Source of the DNA: a bacterium Ga0077546
GTDB lineage: Bacteria > Cyanobacteriota > Vampirovibrionia > Obscuribacterales > Obscuribacteraceae
Length of the DNA: 18,200 bases
Direction: 5' to 3'
Assembly (NCBI GenBank): GCA_001464165.1
Contig: LNEX01000402.1
Span: forward strand, 1 to 18,200
Part shown: in pieces, positions 1 to 7,510 of the stretch
How positions within the stretch are numbered: the first letter of the stretch is position 1
Layout of the letters: each line of letters opens with the position of its first letter
Program-made: the position numbers and the translations under genes
The notes under the pieces: model-generated
Databases searched by the model: none
Seen by the model: the letters and a program-made list of their open reading frames with translations, nothing else
Told to the model about the DNA's origin: nothing

Positions 1-296
1 CTGACCAGGAGTAAGGGGGCAGAGCCGTCTTTGTCGGTTAGTTCGGTCGAAACTGCATCAGCATATTGGCCTACTCGATTGGCTTCGCAGCGCATGATGG
101 CAATTGGAGTGCCAATAACTAGCGAGGCTCCAACGGCTGCAGTTCTAACTGGCAACATGGCGGTGTCGGTAAGAAATTGGTGGGCGTCTACCGTGCTGCT
201 CTTCTCTTGTTCGCCGTAGTTGCTGGCTTGGGCCGGAGCCGACGAAATAGAAAGGGCGATGGCGCCGGTCAGAAGTAGTGAATAAATGCTTTTCAT
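1..296 (-). CDS. Secreted protein of unknown function, 3' end outside window
   Basis: The frame is open from an ATG at 296-294 to the left edge, 98 codons, so the C-terminus is missing. An AAAGGAA ribosome-binding site lies about 6 nt before the ATG. The first 24 residues form a typical Sec signal peptide: Lys at position 2, a hydrophobic core, then APAQA with predicted cleavage after Ala24. The mature part starts SNYGEQEKSSTVDAHQF and holds a second apolar stretch, about residues 44-62, containing VGASLVIGTPIAIM, which may be a membrane segment. I do not recognise the family. It is divergent from the phosphoesterase gene at 586. Start and export signal are well supported; function is unknown. 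Confidence 0.75.
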   Translation of the reverse strand, partial: MKSIYSLLLTGAIALSISSAPAQASNYGEQEKSSTVDAHQFLTDTAMLPVRTAAVGASLVIGTPIAIMRCEANRVGQYADAVSTELTDKDGSAPLLLV

Positions 297-310
297 AGAA
301 AGTTCCTTTT

Positions 311-385
311 GTGCAGTTACGTTGTGTGCGGTTAGGTTATGCGCAGATGATTTGTGTGCGATTAAGTTGTCTGCGGTTCACTCAG
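311..385. repeat. Five imperfect 15-bp tandem repeats
   Basis: Successive 15-mers read GTGCAGTTACGTTGT, GTGCGGTTAGGTTAT, GCGCAGATGATTTGT, GTGCGATTAAGTTGT and CTGCGGTTCACTCAG. The array sits directly upstream of the minus-strand gene, inside its probable 5' leader or promoter. It is open on the plus strand as a short run of CAV-type pentamers, but there is no ribosome-binding site or other coding sign. Confidence 0.7.
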
Positions 386-527
386 TTAGCTTACGAGCGC
401 CCCAGAAAAATCTAGAGGGGCTCGCAACAGTTCGCGGATTGTTGCTCTCAAGCGTAATAAGAAGTGGTATTTGAGCAAGAGTGGGCGCTTTTGTCTTAAA
501 CTGTAGGAGTCTAGTTAACATATGAAC

Positions 528-585
528 AGTAGATTGCAGGCGATAGATAACAGGCAAATAGCAGGCACTAGGTAACAGGCAGTAG
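528..585. repeat. CAGGC-unit degenerate tandem repeat abutting a start codon
   Basis: CAGGC recurs at 537, 551, 562 and 576, spaced 14, 11 and 14 nt, each followed by an A/T-rich tail such as GATAGATAA, AAATAG, ACTAGGTAA or AGTAG. The last copy ends right at the ATG at 586, so the usual ribosome-binding-site position is occupied by repeat sequence with no good Shine-Dalgarno match. Confidence 0.6.
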
Positions 586-1380
586 ATGAACTACGACATT
601 ATCGGCGACGTGCACGGCTGTCTTGATGAGCTTTTAGAGCTCATGGAGAAGCTCGGCTACGACAACGATGGTGGCCGCATTGGTTTAGGCGGTAGTAGTA
701 GTAGTAGTAGTAGTAGTGAAGGCGGTAGTAGCGGCGAGCGCAAGCTCATTTTTGTCGGCGATCTGGTTGACCGGGGGCCGTCCAGTGACGGAGTGCTCGA
801 GCTCTTGATGCGTTTATGTGAGCAGGACCGCGCCATTGTTCTCCTCGGCAATCACGACGAGAAACTGAAGCGCTATTTGCAGGGCAAACACGTACGGGTG
901 GGCCACATGCTGGCAGGCACATTAGAGCAACTTGAGCCCCGTGGCAAAGTATTTATGGAGAAGGTCTGCAACTTTCTCACTGAGCTTCCATACCGCTTTG
1001 CCGACGAACACTTGCTTGTCGTCCATGGCGCTGTCTATCCCGGTTCTACAACTATAGGCTCCGTGAGCTTTGGCGAGCAGTCCAAGCGTGATCGCGAGTG
1101 GGCCCTCTATGGTCAAGTGGGTGGAACAGATACAATTAGCGGCTACCCCATTCGCTTACAAGACTGGGCGCGTGGCTATTCTGGTTCGCACACTACAGTG
1201 GTTCGCGGGCACTCAGTGGTGGCAGAAGTCGAGACCATTGTCTCGCAATCAGGTACACGGGTTTACAACGTTGACACGGGTTGCTCTTTTGGCGGCTATC
1301 TGTCAGCCTTACGCTACCCTGAGCTAGAGGTTGTGCAAGTCAAGGCGCGCAAAGTCTATTACGAAGGATCAATCATTTAA
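586..1380 (+). CDS. PPP-superfamily metallophosphoesterase (ApaH/PrpE/Pnkp-like)
   Basis: A 264-residue calcineurin-type phosphoesterase with the full set of metal-binding motifs: GDVHG (7-11), GDLVDRGP (58-65), GNHD (88-91), VHGAV (146-150) and a late GHS (208-210). The dinuclear metal site should therefore be intact. Relatives hydrolyse phosphoproteins (PrpA-like), diadenosine tetraphosphate (ApaH, PrpE) or RNA-end phosphates (the Pnkp phosphatase domain); the sequence does not decide between these. Between the first two motifs is an insert, about residues 35-50, with eight serines encoded by (AGT)8, probably an expanded surface loop. There is no signal peptide, so the protein is cytoplasmic. 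The ATG at 586 lacks a clear Shine-Dalgarno but puts GDVHG at the usual distance from the N-terminus. The gene ends 21 nt before the SNF2 helicase, suggesting co-transcription. Confidence 0.88.
   Translation: MNYDIIGDVHGCLDELLELMEKLGYDNDGGRIGLGGSSSSSSSSEGGSSGERKLIFVGDLVDRGPSSDGVLELLMRLCEQDRAIVLLGNHDEKLKRYLQGKHVRVGHMLAGTLEQLEPRGKVFMEKVCNFLTELPYRFADEHLLVVHGAVYPGSTTIGSVSFGEQSKRDREWALYGQVGGTDTISGYPIRLQDWARGYSGSHTTVVRGHSVVAEVETIVSQSGTRVYNVDTGCSFGGYLSALRYPELEVVQVKARKVYYEGSII
694..717 (+). repeat. (AGT)8 microsatellite coding for 8 serines
   Basis: Eight perfect AGT triplets in frame in the phosphoesterase gene, flanked by glycine codons. It lies between the first and second metal-binding motifs. 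Confidence 0.9.
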
Positions 1381-1401
1381 GGCTGTGAACAAATAACTAT
1401 T

Positions 1402-3975
1402 ATGGAACGACCAGGTTTAAAATACTTTGATAAAGTGGCTCTCCATGAGGGCTTTGAGCGCCATAGCCAGGGCCGAGTGATCAGTTTTAGCTATGATGAA
1501 AAGAATAATTCAATAAGTGGAAAGGTTCACGGCAGCCAGCCCAAGCCCTATGTAGTTAGTGTCTTTCTCAAGCCCAGCGGTTTTGACGTTAGTTGGTCGC
1601 TTTGCACCTGCGATGAGCGTAAGGCTTGTAAGCACGGCGCTGCCTTGATATACGCTTTCTTCGATTTTGACAATCAAGAGATACTTCCTGGTTCGGCTCT
1701 GCCTACCAAATCTGCTAGCAATCAAGCCGCTTTACCTGGTGGATTGCATTTCAAGAAAGGCGGCAGCACTCCCGTTGCTCGCAGCCAAATTGATAAAGTA
1801 AAAGAATCAATTGTTGGCGACAGCGGCTATCTCAAGATAGATCAAGCAGGCAAAGCTCATTTGATACCTTCTCAGTCGGATCTGTTGCCCGCAAGTGCTA
1901 GACCGGTAAACTTTGGAACACTCAGTTCTGGGCTGGCTAGTTCTGCTTCTTCTGCTACGGGTTTTGCCACAGCGCCTGGTTCTTCTTCTTCTTCTTCTTC
2001 TGGCCTTTCGTCGCCACGTTTGATGCAATCGGAACATGAAACAAAAGATTGGTCGCCCAAGCCATATCGTGGCGGTGTGATTGATTTAAGTGATCCCAGC
2101 AGTGCCAGCTGTTCTGATAGCAATGCCGTCTGGAAAATTGATATTCACGAGAGCAAAGAATTTTGGTTTGGCGTTAGTCTCGGTATCGAAGTCGAAGGCG
2201 AGACAATTGCGTTATTGCCAGTGCTACAGCGAGCTTTGTCTAAGCTTACTGGTTATAGTGCCAAGCAAATTGACAGTCTTGGCCGCGATGGTAAATTTTT
2301 CGGACGGTTAGAAGATGGCCGCATATTGATCTTGCCATTTTCTCGCGTGAAAGCCATTCTTACGAACTTGGTTGAGCTTTTGAGTCGTGAAGTAAGTGAA
2401 GCAACCGAGCTAAGGCTTTCCCTGGCCCAAATCAATGCTGTCACCCAAGACAATAAAGATACGGGGCTGGTGGTTACTGGTTCTCCTTCTTTGACAGATC
2501 GCTTAGAGCAGATACGAAAACTCGCTAGCTTACCTGTGGTGGCACCACCTAAAAATTTCAATGCAGAGCTTCGGCCATATCAGCTAGATGGTCTATCTTG
2601 GCTGCAGGGCCTTGCCCGGGCGCAACTATCTGGCATACTGGCTGATGACATGGGTCTGGGTAAGACTGTGCAGATATTGGCCCACCTCGCCCTTGAGCAC
2701 GAGCAAGGTCTGCTGAAGAAGCCAGTGTTAGTGGTTTGCCCGACCTCTGTCTTGCACAACTGGTTGGCTGAGACCAAGCGTTTTGCACCGCAACTCAATG
2801 CAGTTGCCTACCATGGTGGTGAGCGTCAGAGTTTATTGGCTGGCGAACAGCTTCAGCCCAGTTTGATTGTCACTACTTATGCTCTTCTCATTCGTGACGC
2901 CAAAGAGTTGGCAGGCGTAGACTGGCAGGCCGTAATTTTAGATGAAGCGCAGGCAATTAAGAATGCTGGCACGAAGGCCGCCAAGACTGCTCGCGCTCTT
3001 AAGGCTGATTACCGCCTATGCGTCAGTGGCACCCCGGTTGAGAATCATCTTGGCGAACTGTGGTCGCTATTTGAGTTTCTTACTCCGGGCATGCTTGGTG
3101 ATGTCAAAGCCTTTAGCAAACATTTCCGCACGCCAATTGAAAAGCAGAAGCGTGCAGACATCAGGCAACTACTGGCTAAGCGACTTAGTCCCTTTATTTT
3201 GCGTCGCATCAAAGAACAGGTAGCGCGTGACTTGCCAGATAAGACAGTGATTGTGCATGAGCTTGATTTGAGCAGTATGCAGCGCGATCTATACGAAACT
3301 GTGCGAACTGTTAGCGCTCAGAAGGTGTTAGAGGAGATCAATAAGAAGGGCCTAAACCGCGCCCAGCTAGCTATTCTTGATGCCATGCTTAAGCTGCGTC
3401 AGGTCTGCTGCGATCCTCGATTGGTGAAGCTAGCCGTGTCGCAAACTCCTTCAATAACTGATTCAGCCAAGCTAGAAGCTCTAATTGATTTGCTGGAACC
3501 ATTGATTGAAAATGGTCGAAGAATATTGGTCTTCTCTCAGTTTACTAGCATGCTCGATTTGATCGCGCCTGAGCTGGAGTCTCGCGAAATTAAGTTCGTG
3601 CAATTGCGTGGTGACACCACCGACAGGGTCACTCCGGTGGCTCGTTTTCAGGCCGGTGAAGTCAGTGTCTTTCTTATTAGCCTCAAGGCTGGCGGAACAG
3701 GTCTCAATTTAACTGCGGCTGATACAGTTGTGCACTATGACCCTTGGTGGAATCCGGCAGTTGAAGACCAAGCCACTGATCGTGCTCACCGCATTGGCCA
3801 AACAGAGAAAGTGTTTGTCTATAAGTTCATAGCCCGAGGCACTATTGAAGAGCGCATGCTTGAGCTGCAAGTGCGCAAGCGTGCCTTGTGCGAAGCCATC
3901 TTTGATGCTGAGTCGGCCGCTTCTATTAGTTTCAGCGAGGCCGACCTAGAGTTTCTCTTCCAGCCGTTAGGGTAG
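1402..3975 (+). CDS. SWIM zinc-finger SNF2-family DNA helicase/ATPase
   Basis: An 857-residue SWI2/SNF2 ATPase, expected to move along double-stranded DNA and remodel protein-DNA complexes. An N-terminal SWIM zinc finger is visible as Cys68-x-Cys70-x5-Cys76-x-His78. A low-complexity Ser/Ala/Gly linker, about 160-210, includes seven serines from (TCT)7. A middle region (about 250-350) fits the bacterial SNF2-associated segment. The motor has lobe 1 with ADDMGLGKT (Walker A, about 413-421), ILDEAQ (DEAQ-type Walker B, about 511-516) and SGTPVENHLGELW. Lobe 2 has VFSQFTSMLD (about 710), SLKAGGTGLNL and DRAHRIGQT (about 795-801). Length and motif order match full-length bacterial SNF2 proteins with SWIM domains, and no key residue is missing. 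The ATG start has a poor ribosome-binding site, consistent with read-through from the phosphoesterase. The specific substrate is unknown. Confidence 0.93.
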   Translation: MERPGLKYFDKVALHEGFERHSQGRVISFSYDEKNNSISGKVHGSQPKPYVVSVFLKPSGFDVSWSLCTCDERKACKHGAALIYAFFDFDNQEILPGSALPTKSASNQAALPGGLHFKKGGSTPVARSQIDKVKESIVGDSGYLKIDQAGKAHLIPSQSDLLPASARPVNFGTLSSGLASSASSATGFATAPGSSSSSSSGLSSPRLMQSEHETKDWSPKPYRGGVIDLSDPSSASCSDSNAVWKIDIHESKEFWFGVSLGIEVEGETIALLPVLQRALSKLTGYSAKQIDSLGRDGKFFGRLEDGRILILPFSRVKAILTNLVELLSREVSEATELRLSLAQINAVTQDNKDTGLVVTGSPSLTDRLEQIRKLASLPVVAPPKNFNAELRPYQLDGLSWLQGLARAQLSGILADDMGLGKTVQILAHLALEHEQGLLKKPVLVVCPTSVLHNWLAETKRFAPQLNAVAYHGGERQSLLAGEQLQPSLIVTTYALLIRDAKELAGVDWQAVILDEAQAIKNAGTKAAKTARALKADYRLCVSGTPVENHLGELWSLFEFLTPGMLGDVKAFSKHFRTPIEKQKRADIRQLLAKRLSPFILRRIKEQVARDLPDKTVIVHELDLSSMQRDLYETVRTVSAQKVLEEINKKGLNRAQLAILDAMLKLRQVCCDPRLVKLAVSQTPSITDSAKLEALIDLLEPLIENGRRILVFSQFTSMLDLIAPELESREIKFVQLRGDTTDRVTPVARFQAGEVSVFLISLKAGGTGLNLTAADTVVHYDPWWNPAVEDQATDRAHRIGQTEKVFVYKFIARGTIEERMLELQVRKRALCEAIFDAESAASISFSEADLEFLFQPLG
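1981..2001 (+). repeat. (TCT)7 microsatellite coding for 7 serines
   Basis: Seven perfect TCT triplets in frame in the linker between the SWIM finger and the motor of the SNF2 protein. Confidence 0.9.
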
Positions 3976-4108
3976 AGAACGAGGCGCCATTGTTAATTTT
4001 TCAAGACGACCGGTCTAATTCTTTCAGTTTTTTGCTAGCATTTACCCAATGACTTAAAAAGAGCCGAGGCCCCGAGAAATACTCCGCCGTAAGCTCAATG
4101 GAGGATAC

Positions 4109-4768
4109 GTGCCAACTGATACTAAAGCCGCAACTACCAACCACATTGTCGAAGTCCTAAATTGGCGCTATGCCACTAAGCAATTTGACCCTAGTAAGAA
4201 GATTTCTGCCAGCGATTGGCAGGTATTGGAAGAAGTCTTGCGTCTTACACCTTCAAGCTTCGGCATGCAGCCATACAAGTTTGTGGTTGTCACGGACCAG
4301 AAAATCAAAGATGAGTTGGTCGCTGCCTGCTGGAACCAAGCGCAAGTAGCCCAGTGTTCGCACTTTGTTGTATTTGCGAGAAACAATGAGATTACCGTTG
4401 AGACGGTCAATCAATATGTTGAGTTGATCGCTAAGACCAGAAATGTGTCTATTGAATCACTCAAGCCGCTTCATGGCATGATGAGCGGTTTTGTCTCTGG
4501 TTCTACTCCTGAAAAGTTGGCCGAGTGGGCCGCTCGTCAAACCTATATTGCTTTGGGCAATTTGATGACCTCTGCAGCTACTCTGCACATCGACAACTGC
4601 CCAATGGAAGGCATTGTTGCAGCTGATGTTGATCGCATTTTGAAGTTGAAGGAAAAGGGATGCAGCAGCGTTGTCGCATGCGCTCTCGGTTACAGAGCTG
4701 CTGATGACAAATATGCAGGATTGACAAAAGTGCGTTTCCCTAAAGACGAACTGTTCATCAATATCTAG
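4109..4768 (+). CDS. nfsB: NAD(P)H-dependent FMN nitroreductase, NfsB type
   Basis: A 219-residue protein close in length and pattern to E. coli NfsB (217 residues). Family members are FMN homodimers that use NAD(P)H to reduce nitroaromatics, quinones and dihydropteridines. Visible landmarks are the N-terminal RYATKQFD (FMN phosphate side), the PSSFGMQPYKFVVV segment, the SHFVVFA strand, the AEWAARQTYIALGNLM helix, the PMEGI segment and the C-terminal KEKGCSSVVACALGYR. The start is GTG: GGAGG at 4100-4104 sits 4 nt upstream, and the ATG at 4098 is in another frame. The gene stands alone, with a strong terminator after it and a 133-nt spacer before it. That spacer has a GACCGGTC palindrome and T-runs but no promoter I would name. 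Native substrate is not predictable. Confidence 0.88.
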   Translation: MPTDTKAATTNHIVEVLNWRYATKQFDPSKKISASDWQVLEEVLRLTPSSFGMQPYKFVVVTDQKIKDELVAACWNQAQVAQCSHFVVFARNNEITVETVNQYVELIAKTRNVSIESLKPLHGMMSGFVSGSTPEKLAEWAARQTYIALGNLMTSAATLHIDNCPMEGIVAADVDRILKLKEKGCSSVVACALGYRAADDKYAGLTKVRFPKDELFINI

Positions 4769-4774
4769 TTAGTT

Positions 4775-4810
4775 CTGAATCTCATACTCGATCTCATACT
4801 GAATCAATCG
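4775..4810. repeat. Three imperfect 12-bp tandem repeats
   Basis: Units are CTGAATCTCATA, CTCGATCTCATA and CTGAATCAATCG. They start just after the nitroreductase stop codon and end just before the terminator stem, so they are in the 3' UTR of that gene. Confidence 0.65.
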
Positions 4811-4815
4811 CCAAG

Positions 4816-4848
4816 AAGAGAGCATAGAATATTCTGTGCTCTCTTTTT
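4816..4848 (+). terminator. Rho-independent terminator after the nitroreductase gene
   Basis: The arms AGAGCATAGA and TCTGTGCTCT pair as a 10-bp stem with one G-U and an ATAT loop. The stem can be extended outward by A/G-rich sequence pairing with the T-tract. CTTTTT follows at once (4843-4848). This is a textbook intrinsic terminator on the plus strand. Confidence 0.85.
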
Positions 4849-4981
4849 GTTCACTATCGCAGCGAGAATGAGAGATTTCGGGAATATTTGATTGTATAGC
4901 CTTAGAATCGCTTGTGCCTAAATTCGTTTCTTTCGGCAGCCGCTCGAACTTTAATTGTCTGATTAAATACACAGGAACTAG

Positions 4982-6139
4982 ATGCCTAATGCACTGCAAG
5001 TATTAATAGAGGATGGTCGTAATGCGCCAAGCCGTTTATTTTGCCTAAGGATATTGGGCATGTGCTTTGTGCCGATGGCAGTATTATTTCTGTGGTTGGT
5101 TAACTTGTTCGGGCTATCGATTGGTATTTCGAAGCACGATCTTTTTGATGTGATAGCTCATTGTGCTCTCGTACTGGCTATTCCTTGGCTTTTTACTTTT
5201 GGTCTGGCCGGGTTAGCAATGAGCTTCAGAATAGCTGCATTGAAGTGCCATGAAGTTTCTCTGTTGAGATACTCTTACACGCGCATGCTTAGGGTTCTTA
5301 CGTCACTGCCGGTTATGCAAAAACACTGGTTGGTTTTGGCAATAACTGATTTGGCGGGTTTAGAGCTTTGTGACGGAGATGATTCGGCGGCGGTCAGTCA
5401 TTTACAGCAATTAGCTAATCTGATGCCAGGAAACATTCAATATAGGAACACGCACTTAGACAAAATGCTGCAGCCGCAGCTTGGATTGGCTGACTCGTTA
5501 TGTTATTGCGATGCATTTGGTGCCCGTGATATCCGAGCGGCTTGTGTTCTTAGTCTAATGCCTTCTTTGGAGTTGCTCCAAAATGAATTAGACTTCTGGC
5601 GGAAGGAAGATTCAGTTTGGACTAAGATACACAAGCTTGGATTGGATGCGGCAGCATATGCTGACCAATCTAATTTCCAATTAGCTGTGGACGCGTTAGA
5701 GCAAGCCATTCAACTTCAAGCTCTGAAGAGTTCTTCAATAGCGCTTTGGCCTATCGCCAAGCAAATCAATATGACTGCCTTGCTGACTTGTCGGGCACTC
5801 TGTAAGTTTGCCTTGGGGCCGGAACACGATCAGGATGCGACAGAAAGCTTAGTGGATCTTCTGAGCCTTTTGCCAGAATGTTCTCAGTCTGGATTCTTTC
5901 TTGCGCTCTCTCCTGGGCAGATAAGCCTAGTGCAAGCTTTGCTCGAGCGAAAGCAGTACGATCTTGCTGAGCGATTTATTCAATTCACATACGCTGCTGT
6001 TCGTCTTAATCCCCACCATCCGTCATCTTCTGGTGTCTTGCAAGTTTATGAGCAACTGCTTTTGGCAAACAATAGGGGTGATGAGATAGCCGATTTGAAG
6101 TCTTGGGTCTTGCCGATCAGTGCTTTGTCTAGTGGCTGA
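4982..6139 (+). CDS. Membrane protein of unknown function with helical repeats
   Basis: A 385-residue protein I do not recognise. The N-terminus has two hydrophobic stretches, about residues 24-48 (LGMCFVPMAVLFLWLVNLFG) and 58-82 (DVIAHCALVLAIPWLFTFGL), likely a transmembrane hairpin anchoring a large soluble part. The rest is rich in Leu/Ala helices. Segments such as SNFQLAVDALEQAIQL (about 232-247) and YDLAERFIQFTYAAVRLNP have TPR-like spacing, so a helical-repeat scaffold is likely. There is no catalytic motif. The ATG is supported by AGGAA at 4973-4977, 4 nt upstream. It is isolated by the upstream terminator and followed by a spacer of about 90 nt. TPR assignment is by pattern only and uncertain. 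Confidence 0.7.
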   Translation: MPNALQVLIEDGRNAPSRLFCLRILGMCFVPMAVLFLWLVNLFGLSIGISKHDLFDVIAHCALVLAIPWLFTFGLAGLAMSFRIAALKCHEVSLLRYSYTRMLRVLTSLPVMQKHWLVLAITDLAGLELCDGDDSAAVSHLQQLANLMPGNIQYRNTHLDKMLQPQLGLADSLCYCDAFGARDIRAACVLSLMPSLELLQNELDFWRKEDSVWTKIHKLGLDAAAYADQSNFQLAVDALEQAIQLQALKSSSIALWPIAKQINMTALLTCRALCKFALGPEHDQDATESLVDLLSLLPECSQSGFFLALSPGQISLVQALLERKQYDLAERFIQFTYAAVRLNPHHPSSSGVLQVYEQLLLANNRGDEIADLKSWVLPISALSSG

Positions 6140-6166
6140 CTTATTGGCTGATCTATTGACCGTTTT
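6131..6166. repeat. Three imperfect 12-bp tandem repeats across a stop codon
   Basis: Units are AGTGGCTGACTT, ATTGGCTGATCT and ATTGACCGTTTT. The first unit contains the last two codons and the stop of the preceding gene (6137-6139); the others are non-coding. Confidence 0.55.
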
Positions 6167-6190
6167 GTTAGTTTCTATCTGTTTTGGCCG

Positions 6191-6199
6191 TGGCATAAT
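6191..6199 (+). promoter_or_regulatory. Candidate extended -10 promoter element
   Basis: TGGCATAAT fits an extended -10 (TG-n-CATAAT). It predicts a start near 6206 and a leader of about 27 nt with the ribosome-binding site AGGAG at 6222-6226. No good -35 box lies 16-18 nt upstream, which extended -10 promoters tolerate. By eye only. Confidence 0.4.
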
Positions 6200-6232
6200 G
6201 ACCCCCTAGCCCCACGCAGGTAGGAGTGACCC

Positions 6233-7396
6233 TTGAATTTCGATAAAGCCATAGTGGCGGGTATCTTTGGCTTGGTTCTGGCGCAAACACCATTGCTTAC
6301 TGCGCTGGCCTCCGAAAGAGAGGCAAACGGCTGGATTTATTCAAATCTAGAAGACGCAGGGCTGAAATTCACTTATCCTGCCGCTTGGAAGAAGACTATG
6401 ATTGGCAGTCAGCCTGCTGAGCACGACAATATATTGAAGGTAAGTGGCCAGTTGACCGGGGCAGCTGAAAGTTGGGCAGAGCTTTCGCTGCTAAACTCGC
6501 AGGCGGGTATGAGCCCCGGTTTGATTATCAAAGTTATGGAAGAAACCTATTGGAGCAAGTTGCCCGAGTACAAAGGATCGCTCGAAAAGTCTGTTCGTCT
6601 TCCTGGCGCTCAGGCTGCTGTGGAGAAAGAGATAAGTTTTCGCCAATCGGGAGTGATGTTTAGTCAGCGTTGTTTGGTTTTTCAAATCGGTTCAAAGGCT
6701 TACAGTCTGATTATGACTTGTCCGCTTAGTGAGTATCATGCCTCTGGCACAATCTGGAATACGGCTGTGAATAGCATTGCTTCCATCCACCCAGCTGCGA
6801 CCGCCTCGCATTCCAACAACTCGACTTCTTCGAATTCTTCCAAAGTGTCTTCCGCTGGGAGCGCGAAGGCTAGCGCTGTTAGGTCATCATCATCTTCTTC
6901 TTCTTCTTCTTCTTCTTCTTCGAGTGCTGATACTGCTGGTGGTGACCATGCCTGGCATACTAAAGATGGCACATTGTCTTTTGCTTTTCCTTCTTCTCTC
7001 AAAGAAGCTGTTGTCGAAGGCGATGACCATTTGCTCAAAGCCTCTTGTGAGCAGCCTGGTAAGGTGATTGGTTTGGATGTTTATCGCAGCGATGCCGCGC
7101 CTAATGTTAGCCTTGGCGAACTGTCTACTATGCTGGAAGAGAAGTATTTCTTGCCATTGAAAAATTACCAGAAGATTGGCGAGGAGCAGCGTTCAATGGG
7201 CTCTGGCGGTAGTGTACCCGGCATAGTTCGCGAATCAACCTTTGAAACCAATGGTGTCAAAATGCATCACCTCTCGGGTTACATTATGGTCGATAAAAAT
7301 CTCTACGCTGTTTGTCTAAGCACGGCTGGGGTCAACTATAATGAAGCTCACCAGATCTGGAGCCGGGTTGCTTCCAGCGTTACAGTGAAGCACTAG
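6233..7396 (+). CDS. Secreted protein with two PsbP/DcrB-like domains and a poly-Ser linker
   Basis: A 387-residue exported protein. The start is TTG, chosen because AGGAG at 6222-6226 lies 6 nt upstream and the N-terminus then forms a signal peptide with a core IVAGIFGLVLAQ and cleavage after ALA (residue 26). Two similar halves follow. Residues about 33-185 begin WIYSNLEDAGLKFTYPAAWKK; residues about 240-387 begin HAWHTKDGTLSFAFPSSLKE. Both go on through a 'VSGQLTGAAES / ASCEQPGKVIG' strand, a 'MEETYWSKL / LEEKYFLPL' helix and a final 'TIWNTAVNSIASI / QIWSRVASSVTV' helix, the usual layout of the PsbP/Mog1 (DcrB, DUF1795) fold. The linker has 14 serines in a row (218-231) from TCA3-TCT9-TCG-AGT. 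An internal duplication seems likely. The role is unknown; extracytoplasmic location is well supported. Confidence 0.75.
   Translation: MNFDKAIVAGIFGLVLAQTPLLTALASEREANGWIYSNLEDAGLKFTYPAAWKKTMIGSQPAEHDNILKVSGQLTGAAESWAELSLLNSQAGMSPGLIIKVMEETYWSKLPEYKGSLEKSVRLPGAQAAVEKEISFRQSGVMFSQRCLVFQIGSKAYSLIMTCPLSEYHASGTIWNTAVNSIASIHPAATASHSNNSTSSNSSKVSSAGSAKASAVRSSSSSSSSSSSSSSADTAGGDHAWHTKDGTLSFAFPSSLKEAVVEGDDHLLKASCEQPGKVIGLDVYRSDAAPNVSLGELSTMLEEKYFLPLKNYQKIGEEQRSMGSGGSVPGIVRESTFETNGVKMHHLSGYIMVDKNLYAVCLSTAGVNYNEAHQIWSRVASSVTVKH
6884..6925 (+). repeat. Trinucleotide microsatellite coding for 14 serines
   Basis: TCA x3, TCT x9, TCG and AGT in frame encode the interdomain serine run of the secreted two-domain protein. 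A length change by whole triplets would keep the frame. Confidence 0.9.
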
Positions 7397-7471
7397 TGAG
7401 CCAATTGCCACTGTATCCAAAGTTTATTTGGAGCATGTCATAGCGCTAGTTATGGTTGAGTCTCTGCCATC

Positions 7472-7480
7472 TGCTAAAAT
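7472..7480 (+). promoter_or_regulatory. Candidate extended -10 promoter element
   Basis: TGCTAAAAT fits TG-n-TAAAAT and sits 30 nt before the ATG at 7511, predicting a start near 7487 and a leader of about 24 nt. It resembles the element at 6191. It could drive the six-gene run starting at 7511. A small hairpin (TCCAAA, 5-nt loop, TTTGGA; 7416-7432) lies upstream, without a T-tract. Confidence 0.45.
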
Positions 7481-7510
7481 CGGCGTCAATTAGTACATTG
7501 GAGAGCGGCA

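Larger units (their letters stand above)
297..585. other. Divergent spacer with repeats and one hairpin
   Basis: This 289-nt spacer separates the divergent genes at 296 and 586. It holds the 15-bp tandem array (311-385), a hairpin at 394-424 (CGAG-CCCC pairing with GGGGCTCG, a CG bulge on the left arm, 13-nt loop, no T-tract) and a CAGGC-rich repeat run (528-585). Promoters for both genes should lie here, but I see no pair of boxes close enough to consensus to name. Confidence 0.5.

Noticed and set aside
31..219. Plus-strand 62-codon frame
   Set aside because: It is antisense to the secreted-protein gene, whose signal peptide and ribosome-binding site are clear.
311..385. CRISPR array
   Set aside because: Units are directly adjacent without unique spacers, only 15 bp long and degenerate.
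286..474. Plus-strand frame with repeated CAV-type pentamers, like a pentapeptide-repeat protein
   Set aside because: It is a translation of the 15-bp DNA repeat, overlaps the start region of the minus gene, and has no ribosome-binding site.
4960..4968. TGATTAAAT as an extended -10 for the gene at 4982
   Set aside because: The predicted start would fall inside the AGGAA ribosome-binding site.
6736..7067. Antisense poly-Glu and shifted poly-Leu frames
   Set aside because: Both are shadows of the serine-coding triplet repeat.
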